Part shown: one piece after another, positions 1 through 5,588 of the stretch | Numbering within the stretch: the stretch's first letter is position 1 | How the letters are laid out: the number at the start of each line of letters is the position of its first letter | Source of the DNA: Candidatus Lambdaproteobacteria bacterium | GTDB lineage: Bacteria > SAR324 > NAC60-12 | Direction of reading: 5' to 3' | NCBI GenBank assembly: GCA_012964265.1 | Contig: DTUH01000227.1 | Span: 1 to 8,674 of the forward strand | Length of the DNA: 8,674 bases | The notes under the pieces: generated by a model | Databases searched by the model: none | What the model was told of the DNA's origin: nothing | Seen by the model: the letters and a program-made list of their open reading frames with translations, nothing else | Translations under genes and position numbers: made by a program

Positions 1-320
1 CCCAGATGATCTCCAATGTCACACAATTTAAACATTTCGAATGTATTTTCTCCAACTGCGTCAAGCCGCACATATATTTGCAGACGCATGTGCTGAGCCT
101 GAATGTTGCCAAAACTGGCTTTACCCTTTCCTCGAACCGCCATCAGACGGCCTGCAATAGTAATAGTTTCCTGATGCTTCAGTAGATGTTCTGCTTGTCC
201 AAATACCTCAGGAACAGTGTGGCTTCGCTGAAATGAATAAGGGTAAGGTTCTGTGCCTAACGCACGTATTTTTTCCAGTTTGCCCAGCCGGACCTGTTGT
301 TGGTCTGTATTGATGTCCAT
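1..320 (-). CDS. lysS: Lysyl-tRNA synthetase, class II (N-terminal part, cut by window edge)
   Basis: The minus-strand frame opens at an ATG at 320-318 and stays open for about 106 codons to the window edge. It would charge tRNA(Lys) with lysine in the cytoplasm. The visible part matches the N-terminus of bacterial class II LysRS. An early KLEKIRALGTEPYPYSF stretch corresponds to the family's 'R..KL..L...G..PYPY.F' opening. It is followed by the OB-fold anticodon-binding domain with IAGRLMAVRGKGKASF (about residues 57-72), LQIYVR, and FEMFKLCDIGDHLG at the edge. The class II catalytic motifs lie outside the window. A weak Shine-Dalgarno (TTAGGAA on the minus strand, about 331-338) precedes the ATG. 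The gene is transcribed away from groESL and shares the divergent intergenic region with it. The OB-fold signature excludes the unrelated class I LysRS. Identification is confident; completeness cannot be judged. Confidence 0.93.
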   Translation of the reverse strand, partial: MDINTDQQQVRLGKLEKIRALGTEPYPYSFQRSHTVPEVFGQAEHLLKHQETITIAGRLMAVRGKGKASFGNIQAQHMRLQIYVRLDAVGENTFEMFKLCDIGDHL

Positions 321-376
321 TTAAAAATAATTCCTAAGTTAGAAATAATTCAGCTAAATTTTTTAACATTCAATGA

Positions 377-391
377 AGAGTGTATCACTCT
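377..391. repeat. Short perfect palindrome AGAGTG-TAT-CACTCT
   Basis: Six-base arms are separated by three bases, with perfect complementarity. The site lies 57 bp upstream of the lysS start and 44 bp from CIRCE. It could be an operator for lysS, or part of a degenerate second HrcA-like site, because its GAGTG/CACTC core resembles the CIRCE half-site core. The spacing does not match CIRCE. An arm this short can occur by chance. Confidence 0.3.
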
Positions 392-435
392 CAAGACAGA
401 ACTGCTCTGCTTTTCAATACTTCAATAATTAATAA

Positions 436-462
436 TTAGCACTACTCACAAGTGAGTGCTAT
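436..462. promoter_or_regulatory. CIRCE element (HrcA operator) upstream of groESL
   Basis: The sequence reads TTAGCACTA-N9-GAGTGCTAT. The established CIRCE consensus is TTAGCACTC-N9-GAGTGCTAA, so 16 of 18 arm positions match with the exact 9-nt spacer. The mismatches are the last base of each arm. CIRCE binds the HrcA repressor, whose activity depends on GroEL, so groESL would be derepressed on heat or folding stress. It sits 160 nt upstream of the groES start, which implies either a promoter next to CIRCE with a long leader or a promoter just downstream. hrcA itself is not in the window. Confidence 0.93.
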
Positions 463-474
463 TTTTTACTTGCG

Positions 475-504
475 TTGTGCTGCAGATTACGATAGTCTTA
501 TAGT
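475..504 (+). promoter_or_regulatory. Candidate sigma70-type groESL promoter
   Basis: A -10 like TATAGT (499-504, five of six) is preceded at 18 bp by a weak -35 like TTGTGC (475-480, three of six). It lies just downstream of CIRCE, so HrcA bound there would sit directly upstream of the polymerase. AT-rich sequence just before CIRCE (TAATAATT runs around 423-437) could supply an alternative -10 overlapping the operator. The choice between the two cannot be made by eye. I found no convincing sigma32 (CTTGAA / CCCCAT) promoter. Confidence 0.35.
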
Positions 505-622
505 CTGGAATGAATTTGGATGATTTTTTATTATTTCTAATTCACTTAAACGGCTCAGCATACGCTTTTTGTTGTTGAAGCTCAATTTATTTAATTAATA
601 TTAATCCTAATAAAGGAGAACT

Positions 623-907
623 ATGATTCGTCCCTTACAGGACCGCGTGCTTGTGAAGCGCGTCGAAGCCGAAGAAAAGACAGCTACCGGTATTATTATC
701 CCGGATACAGCCAAAGAAAAGCCCCAAGAAGGGGAAGTGGTCGCAGTTGGCCCGGGCAAACGCCTTGACAATGGTTCCATACAAGAGATGGGAGTAAAAA
801 AAGGTGATAAAATTTTGTTCAGCAAGTATGGCGGCACCGAGGTAAAAGTCGATGACGAAGATTATATCATCATGCGTGAGGACGATATCCTCGGCGTGTT
901 GGCTTAA
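623..907 (+). CDS. groES: GroES co-chaperonin (Cpn10)
   Basis: This 94-aa protein is the normal family length. As a heptameric lid it caps the GroEL ring and encloses the folding chamber in the cytoplasm. The opening IRPLQDRVLVKR is diagnostic. The mobile loop that docks on GroEL is visible at residues about 20-35, with the hydrophobic III tripeptide at 24-26 inside TGIIIPDTAKEKPQ. The C-terminal part has KKGDKILFSKYGGTEVK and ends DDILGVLA, as in the family. The ATG is set by AAGGAG at 613-618. groEL follows after 48 nt, so the pair is almost certainly one operon under the upstream CIRCE element. A shorter minus-strand frame over the same bases is a shadow. Confidence 0.98.
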   Translation: MIRPLQDRVLVKRVEAEEKTATGIIIPDTAKEKPQEGEVVAVGPGKRLDNGSIQEMGVKKGDKILFSKYGGTEVKVDDEDYIIMREDDILGVLA

Positions 908-955
908 TTAAAAAAATACTTAATCAACCATTAACAAATTAACTTAGAGTATAGT

Positions 956-2611
956 ATGGCAAAACAAGTTACTTTTGCGGCAGAAAACCGCGAAAAACTG
1001 CTAAAAGGCGTAAATGCCTTGTCCAATGCAGTCAAGGTGACATTGGGACCGAAAGGCCGCAATGTATTAATTGAAAAATCATTTGGTGCACCGCTGGTCA
1101 CCAAAGATGGTGTAACAGTTGCGAAAGAAATTGAACTGGAAGACAAGTTGGAAAATATGGGTGCGCAGATGGTTAAAGAAGTTGCATCCAAAACTTCTGA
1201 CGTTGCAGGTGATGGAACCACCACTGCAACTGTTTTAGCACAGGCAATTGTGACCGAAGGTCACCGCAACCTGGCCGCAGGCGCAAACCCAATGGACCTC
1301 AAGCGTGGAATTGACAAAGCTGTCGCTGCTGCTACAGAGCATTTGCACAGTATTTCCAAGTCAGTTTCCGAATCCATAGAAATCGCTCAGGTGGGCGCTG
1401 TTTCAGCAAACAATGATCCCACAATTGGTGATATTATTGCTGAATCCATGGAAAAAGTAGGTAAGGACGGTGTGATAACCATCGAAGAAGCAAAGACGGC
1501 TGATACAAGTTTGGAAGTTGTAGAAGGAATGCAGTTTGACCGCGGTTATCTTTCACCGTACTTTGTCACTGATTCAGAACGTATGGAAGTCGTACTCGAA
1601 GATCCATACATCATCCTTGTGGAAAAGAAAGTCAGTAACATGAAGGATATTCTTCCTGCAATTGAGCAAATCGCCAAGACTGGAAATCCATTCTTGATCG
1701 TTGCTGAAGACATTGAAGGCGAAGCTTTGGCAACCCTCGTTGTCAACAAATTGCGAGGTACGCTGAAGTGTGCAGCTGTTAAAGCTCCGGGTTTCGGTGA
1801 TCGCCGCAAAGCCATGTTGGAAGATCTTGCAATCCTCACTGGAGGTGCAGTTGTTTCCGAAGATATGGGAATGAAGCTGGAAGACCTGACTCTGGCCAAA
1901 CTTGGGCAAGCCAAGTCTGTAGTCATAGACAAAGACAATACTACGGTAATTGACGGTTCAGGTGATAAAGATGGTATCAAATCCCGCATCAGTCAAATTC
2001 GCGCTCAGATCGAAGACACATCTTCTGACTATGATCGAGAAAAATTGCAGGAACGTTTAGCCAAATTGGCTGGAGGTGTAGCTGTAATTAACGTTGGTGC
2101 TGCAACTGAAATCGAGATGAAAGAGAAAAAGGCTCGAGTTGAAGATGCATTGCACGCGACACGCGCAGCTGTTGAAGAAGGAATTGTTCCTGGAGGCGGA
2201 GTCGCTTTGGTTCGTGCAATTGATGCTGTCGCAAAAACAGTAAAAAGCATTGAACAACACGATCAAAAAGTTGGTGCTGAAATCGTACTTAAGGCACTTG
2301 AAACTCCGTTGCGCCAAATAGTGGCTAACGCGGGGCTCGAAGGCGCCTTGATTGTTGACAAAGTAAAAGCAAGCAGCACAAACGAAGGTTTTGATGCAGC
2401 TACCGAAACTTACACCGACATGATTTCAGCTGGTATTATTGATCCGACTAAAGTCGTACGTACTGCACTGGAGAATGCTGCATCCGTCGCCGGATTGCTG
2501 TTGACTACAGAAGCAGGAGTTCATGATGCTCCTGAAGAAAAAGCGGCTGGTGGTATGCCAGGTGCGCCGGACATGGGAGGCATGGGAGGAGGCATGGGCG
2601 GAATGATGTAA
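956..2611 (+). CDS. groEL: GroEL chaperonin (Cpn60)
   Basis: This 551-aa protein forms the tetradecameric ATP-driven folding cage that works with GroES. It is full length for the family. The nucleotide-binding LGPKGRNV lies at 30-37. The ATP/Mg aspartate of TKDG is D51, and GDGTTTATVL at 85-94 includes D86; these correspond to E. coli D52 and D87. The hydrolytic aspartate lies in the conserved VEDALHATRAAVEEG segment near residue 397. The equatorial VPGGGVAL motif follows, and the C-terminal tail is a Gly-Gly-Met repeat ending GGMGGMM. No catalytic residue appears changed. The Shine-Dalgarno before the ATG is weak (TTAGAG, about 944-949), so translation may partly rely on coupling to groES. 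Transcription ends at the strong hairpin about 30 nt downstream. Long antisense frames inside it are shadows. Confidence 0.99.
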   Translation: MAKQVTFAAENREKLLKGVNALSNAVKVTLGPKGRNVLIEKSFGAPLVTKDGVTVAKEIELEDKLENMGAQMVKEVASKTSDVAGDGTTTATVLAQAIVTEGHRNLAAGANPMDLKRGIDKAVAAATEHLHSISKSVSESIEIAQVGAVSANNDPTIGDIIAESMEKVGKDGVITIEEAKTADTSLEVVEGMQFDRGYLSPYFVTDSERMEVVLEDPYIILVEKKVSNMKDILPAIEQIAKTGNPFLIVAEDIEGEALATLVVNKLRGTLKCAAVKAPGFGDRRKAMLEDLAILTGGAVVSEDMGMKLEDLTLAKLGQAKSVVIDKDNTTVIDGSGDKDGIKSRISQIRAQIEDTSSDYDREKLQERLAKLAGGVAVINVGAATEIEMKEKKARVEDALHATRAAVEEGIVPGGGVALVRAIDAVAKTVKSIEQHDQKVGAEIVLKALETPLRQIVANAGLEGALIVDKVKASSTNEGFDAATETYTDMISAGIIDPTKVVRTALENAASVAGLLLTTEAGVHDAPEEKAAGGMPGAPDMGGMGGGMGGMM

Positions 2612-2635
2612 TTTCCGTTCAGAATCCAGCTGAAT

Positions 2636-2677
2636 AAAAAAAGGCGAGTCGGCTCTCTGAGCTGGCTCGCCTTTTTT
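2636..2677. terminator. Intrinsic, probably bidirectional terminator between groEL and dksA
   Basis: GGCGAGTCGGCTC (2643-2655), the loop TCT and GAGCTGGCTCGCC (2659-2671) form a 13-bp stem with two G-U pairs on the plus strand. It is followed by six T and preceded by seven A. Because both flanks are homopolymeric, the hairpin has a U tract in either direction. It can end the groESL transcript on the plus strand and the dksA transcript on the minus strand. It lies 31 nt past the groEL stop and 66 nt past the dksA stop. Confidence 0.93.
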
Positions 2678-2737
2678 GTTTTTTAACTTATTTTCTGCAG
2701 ATTTAGAGGGTGCTAAATTGAGGAGATTTTGTAAGAA

Positions 2738-3094
2738 TTAACTGTTTGTTTCTTCGGCTTCCAAAGATTCTTTACAGGCAACACAAAAAGTCGTTACCGG
2801 CCGGATGAGCAGGCGTTCTTTACCAATTTCATTGCCGCATTCTTCGCAGTATCCAAATGTTTTGTTTTCTACGCGCTCTAAGGCTTCCTCAACCTTTCCA
2901 AGCAGTTTTCGTTCACGATCTCTAATAAGTAAATTGTTTATATGCTCAGTCTCCAGCGAAGCCCTGTCATTAGGGTCAGGATAGAGCGTGCTCTCTTCCT
3001 GCATACCGTGTACAGTTTCTTCGGATTCACCAAGTATTTCCGCTTGCATTTCTTCCAAACGGACTTTGATCTTTTCTAGTTGTGCTTCTTGCAT
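2738..3094 (-). CDS. dksA: DksA/TraR-family RNA polymerase regulator with C4 zinc finger
   Basis: DksA-type proteins enter the RNA polymerase secondary channel and, with ppGpp, retune transcription at rRNA and amino-acid promoters. This 118-aa product has an N-terminal coiled-coil arm. The tip motif DPNDRA lies at 40-45 and keeps the two acidic residues (D40, D43) and the alanine (A45) needed for DksA activity in E. coli. The second helix includes RDRERKLLGKVEEALE (58-73). The zinc finger cysteines are C83, C86, C104 and C107, within FGYCEECG and FCVACK. All four being present argues against the cysteine-poor DksA2 type. It is about 33 residues shorter than E. coli DksA, missing mainly the N-terminal extension. 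The start has a good Shine-Dalgarno (AGGAGA, minus strand, 3103-3108). It follows lptE by 115 nt, has its own promoter and ends at the shared terminator. Confidence 0.93.
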   Translation of the reverse strand: MQEAQLEKIKVRLEEMQAEILGESEETVHGMQEESTLYPDPNDRASLETEHINNLLIRDRERKLLGKVEEALERVENKTFGYCEECGNEIGKERLLIRPVTTFCVACKESLEAEETNS

Positions 3095-3149
3095 TCCAAA
3101 ATTCTCCTGGAAAGACGCTATAAAAAAATAATTGTGATAGAAACCTTGA

Positions 3150-3178
3150 ATTATAATGGATTTTTTCAGTTAAGTAAA
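3150..3178 (-). promoter_or_regulatory. Sigma70-type promoter for dksA
   Basis: Read on the minus strand: -35 TTTACT (3178-3173, four of six matches), exactly 17 bp of spacer, then a perfect -10 TATAAT (3155-3150). The predicted start, near 3143, gives a leader of about 50 nt before the dksA ATG. This implies that dksA is expressed independently of the upstream lptE and FIST genes. Confidence 0.75.
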
Positions 3179-3209
3179 GATTTTTCTTCAATAAATGTCT
3201 CTGTCATTC

Positions 3210-3839
3210 CTAGAAAGTAGTAAAAAGTCGGTCATATATTTTTGTTGCGAAACGCCTGATTAATTCACGTATGTTTCCTGAAAGTGAAAAATTGGAAACA
3301 GTGTCTGTTTCATTCTCTCCGGCCTCATTCAGCTTAACTTCGAGCATTGTTTCTTCCCAAACCTTTTTGCCTGTACGACTATCTTCTAAAACGGCTTTTC
3401 CCTGAATTATTGCTTTAGTACCGGTGGAAATCTGCTCGTTACTCAAACCGGAAGAATTTGTTTTCAAGTTGAGTAGGCTAATGCTCAACCGGAGGTCGGC
3501 AGTTCCTGAAGATGCCATTTTCACAGAACTGTTAGATCGTAACAAGCGGTTAAGCTGCTGGGATAAATCGGTTTCCAAACCTGCTTTGAACGTCTGATTT
3601 TGGATGGGTAAAATTGCAAGAGTTCGAGCTTCATTTGGTAAGACCGGATTACTGCCTTCAAGCACATAACCGCACCCGGGGAACAACAGCAAAAGCGTAA
3701 TTCCAATAAAACAATGTAAAAAGAAAATTCGCGTTTTAAGTAGAAATTCTACTGAAAATTGTTTAAAATTTTGCAAATTAGCCTGTGAAGAAATGTGCCT
3801 TGTCTTTTGTAAACTACTGACGATTCTGCGTGAGTCCAT
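3210..3839 (-). CDS. lptE: LptE-like LPS-assembly outer-membrane lipoprotein
   Basis: LptE is the lipoprotein that plugs the LptD barrel and helps insert LPS into the outer leaflet. From the ATG at 3839 the protein is 209 aa. A hydrophobic segment (FFLHCFIGITLLLLF) ends in PGC with the lipidation cysteine at residue 56, directly followed by GYVLEG. The 'L.GCGY.L.G' arrangement is the LptE hallmark. The mature part has LAILPIQNQTF, then a predicted alternating strand/helix domain with ISLLNLKTNSSGLSNE, and a C-terminal helix IRELIRRFATKIYDRL. About 35 residues precede the hydrophobic segment, which is unusually long for a lipoprotein signal peptide. No Shine-Dalgarno is clear at the ATG, at the upstream TTG (3851) or at an internal TTG (3776). 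The internal TTG would give a more normal leader. dksA lies downstream. The family call is good but the start is uncertain. Confidence 0.8.
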   Translation of the reverse strand: MDSRRIVSSLQKTRHISSQANLQNFKQFSVEFLLKTRIFFLHCFIGITLLLLFPGCGYVLEGSNPVLPNEARTLAILPIQNQTFKAGLETDLSQQLNRLLRSNSSVKMASSGTADLRLSISLLNLKTNSSGLSNEQISTGTKAIIQGKAVLEDSRTGKKVWEETMLEVKLNEAGENETDTVSNFSLSGNIRELIRRFATKIYDRLFTTF

Positions 3840-3913
3840 TCTTGGCAGCAAGTGTCTATTTTATTATTTATGGTAGAGCCTTCAAGATTATTGGATGATT
3901 TAACGAATTTTTT

Positions 3914-5095
3914 TTAGAGATAAACCAAAACAAGAACGCCAGTATAAGTGTATAACTGTATACCTTGAGGCATCTGTGCTATTTCGTAACCGCCAAAAAA
4001 ACCAATTAAGGGAAATTCCCCCAGTGTTTCCCGTATCAATTGCGTGTCTACATTTTGTCGTCCATAAAGTGCTTCACCACGCGAGGCGCAATTGAAATAA
4101 ATGCCAAAGGTCGGAACGTTTTCATTTTGTTTTTTCAAACGCTGTAGCATTTCCCGCAAGTCATCTTCAGCAGTTTTAGGACTGCGGTAGGCAAAAGAAA
4201 CCACTCCGCCCTTGTGTACTATTTCTGAAGTAGTGATCCCTTGAGATGCCACGTTAATCCCAGTAATATGACGGGCCATTGCGCCTTCTCCCGTAAAAAC
4301 AGGTTTTTCCGGATCCAGCGGAAAACTAAGCAATAATTGCTGAGTTGCTTCCTCCATATCATTAAATTTAAACTCTTTTGCAACTTCGGTAAATACTTCC
4401 AATGCAGGAATTCCATCAAGAGAGAGAATGAGGTCATCTTTAACTTCAGTAACAAACATGGGTTCACCCAGAGCAGCGCAGGACTGCGTCACGCCTGCAT
4501 GAAACTCAGTCATTCCCGCAAAGGCCAATCCTCCCGCGCCGTTAAGAGTGACTATGTCAGAGCCAAACTGAATCGAAGTCTCCTGACTTCCGTCATTACA
4601 TGATCCTGCCCCAAAAACCGAAGGACGGTTCTTGAGGAAATTAAACATATTGATAAAATTGTGTGGCTGATGCTGAAAAACATCAGGAAAGAAGAAAAAG
4701 AGTGGATTCTCACCGCCAAAGCTCTCAAGAGCTTCACGGATTTGTTGAGTAACTCCGGAGCTATATTCCAATTCCTGATATTTGGCTAAAGCAAGCAGGC
4801 GTAATTCCGGAGTATATCCTGCCATTAAAACCAATCCGGGATCGCTTGTGATTTCTCCTTCTTGTGAAAGCACTCCCATTCCACTGCAGCCGCTGATACA
4901 CTTGCAGTGTGTTTGTTCCAGAATCAATTCATGTAAACGTCCTGCATGAACAAAATGCTCCTGAGTAAAAAAGATTAGTATCCAATTTACTTCCGGAAGA
5001 TTTGCCTGTATGACCGCAGAGTTTATGACTTCAGCAATAGCGAGATCCGGATCAGTTTCTTTAGAAACTCCTACGCCAACAAGGTTCACAACCAT
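3914..5095 (-). CDS. FIST-domain protein (FIST_N plus FIST_C), free-standing
   Basis: The 393-aa product has the two-part FIST architecture, a domain known from bacterial and eukaryotic signal-transduction proteins and proposed to bind small ligands such as amino acids. The N-terminal half has LIFFTQEH (40-47) and GCSGMGVLS (69-77), and a central run of PSVFGAGSCNDG and LNGAGGLAFAG. The C-terminal FIST_C part shows FNCASRG (334-340), followed by ALYG, and GFFGGYEIA (365-373). No signal peptide, membrane helix, kinase, GGDEF or methyl-accepting domain is attached, so it is a cytoplasmic stand-alone version whose partner is unknown. The ATG at 5095 has no strong Shine-Dalgarno, but a promoter candidate lies 40-70 nt upstream. 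lptE begins about 75 nt downstream on the same strand and may be co-transcribed. The family call is sound; the ligand and output are unknown. Confidence 0.87.
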   Translation of the reverse strand: MVVNLVGVGVSKETDPDLAIAEVINSAVIQANLPEVNWILIFFTQEHFVHAGRLHELILEQTHCKCISGCSGMGVLSQEGEITSDPGLVLMAGYTPELRLLALAKYQELEYSSGVTQQIREALESFGGENPLFFFFPDVFQHQPHNFINMFNFLKNRPSVFGAGSCNDGSQETSIQFGSDIVTLNGAGGLAFAGMTEFHAGVTQSCAALGEPMFVTEVKDDLILSLDGIPALEVFTEVAKEFKFNDMEEATQQLLLSFPLDPEKPVFTGEGAMARHITGINVASQGITTSEIVHKGGVVSFAYRSPKTAEDDLREMLQRLKKQNENVPTFGIYFNCASRGEALYGRQNVDTQLIRETLGEFPLIGFFGGYEIAQMPQGIQLYTYTGVLVLVYL

Positions 5096-5135
5096 TCACT
5101 GATAGCAGATTAAAAAACGTGGCATCCGTATTGCT

Positions 5136-5163
5136 CTTATAGAAAAACCCCAAGTCTGTTCAA
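5136..5163 (-). promoter_or_regulatory. Candidate promoter for the FIST gene
   Basis: On the minus strand, TTGAAC (5163-5158, four of six to TTGACA) is followed after 16 bp by TATAAG (5141-5136, five of six). The start would fall near 5130, about 35 nt before the ATG. The spacing is acceptable, and the location in a divergent intergenic region supports it. Confidence 0.45.
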
Positions 5164-5196
5164 AGCGGATTACAATTTTGATTAGAATTAAATCTC

Positions 5197-5212
5197 AGGC
5201 AAAAGTCTGCCT
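5197..5212. repeat. Palindrome AGGCA-N6-TGCCT in the divergent FIST / lipoprotein intergenic region
   Basis: Perfect 5-bp arms are spaced by 6 bp. The site lies upstream of the FIST promoter candidate and about 50 bp before the small lipoprotein start, where a shared operator would be expected. The rest of the 165-nt region is AT-rich without further structure that I can see. It could be chance. Confidence 0.3.
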
Positions 5213-5260
5213 TAAGCAAAGGAAAACATCAAGATTCCTCACACTTCTCAACGGCAAGCC

Positions 5261-5533
5261 ATGCTAAAACTATTTAATTGTTCCTGCATAAATAAAATAA
5301 TATCTGGACGCAGATTTTTCATTCAGGCAATTTTTTTGGCAGCAACTTTCTCAGTTCTGGTTAGTTGCGCGGAAACGGTTTGGAAAAATTATGGTGACAG
5401 TTGCATACAAATTTCTGAAAATCCACCATTACGCCGTGTTATAAATTACAGTGATCATGCTTTGTGCGGGCGTAAATTGTCACCACGAGATGCTCCAAAT
5501 CCCCAGATTCGTCCTCAAAATGAAAAGAATTGA
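5261..5533 (+). CDS. Small putative lipoprotein, function unknown
   Basis: I do not recognise this 90-aa protein. It has a basic n-region (GRRF, residues 16-19), a hydrophobic core (IQAIFLAATFSVLV) and a lipobox-like LVSC with C36 as the likely lipidated residue. A mature peptide of about 55 residues would follow. Residue +2 is alanine, which under the Lol rule favours the outer membrane. The mature part has two more cysteines (C48, C69) that could form a disulfide, and a Pro/Arg/Asn-rich tail (PRDAPNPQIRPQ). The signal n-region is long, and the Shine-Dalgarno is poor (only GGCAAG about 10 nt before the ATG), so the start or the gene itself could be wrong. It is divergent from the FIST gene and convergent with miaB, whose stop lies 55 nt away. 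No terminator is evident between the two. Confidence 0.55.
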   Translation: MLKLFNCSCINKIISGRRFFIQAIFLAATFSVLVSCAETVWKNYGDSCIQISENPPLRRVINYSDHALCGRKLSPRDAPNPQIRPQNEKN

Positions 5534-5588
5534 GTTCGCTCTCCTGAGTTATATCTTGAAAAATTTTTGTGGTTGGCATTTGAGGAGA

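Larger units (their letters stand above)
321..622. other. Divergent lysS / groESL intergenic region
   Basis: This 302-nt AT-rich stretch has no convincing gene. It holds, from left to right, the lysS leader, a small perfect palindrome (377-391), the CIRCE operator (436-462), a candidate groESL promoter (475-504) and a long AT-rich groES leader. The groES Shine-Dalgarno AAGGAG lies at 613-618, 4 nt before the ATG. I see no stem-loop of riboswitch or terminator quality in the 505-610 leader. Confidence 0.7.

Noticed and set aside
321..622. Possible heat-shock sigma32 promoter for groESL
   Set aside because: No CTTGAA ... CCCCAT-like pair with proper spacing was found. CIRCE is the clear heat-shock signal.
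1546..2317. Several long minus-strand open frames opposite groEL (up to about 147 codons)
   Set aside because: They lie fully inside groEL, have no ribosome-binding sites, and their products are low-quality (Ser/Thr/Phe-rich) with no family resemblance. They are shadows of a strongly constrained gene.
2551..2608. GGCATGGGAGG-type direct repeats at the end of groEL
   Set aside because: They simply encode the Gly-Gly-Met tail normal for GroEL.
2717..2727. TTGAGGAGATT occurring both here and at 5580-5590
   Set aside because: An 11-bp match is expected by chance several times in a window of this size, and the two contexts differ. Not treated as a repeat family.
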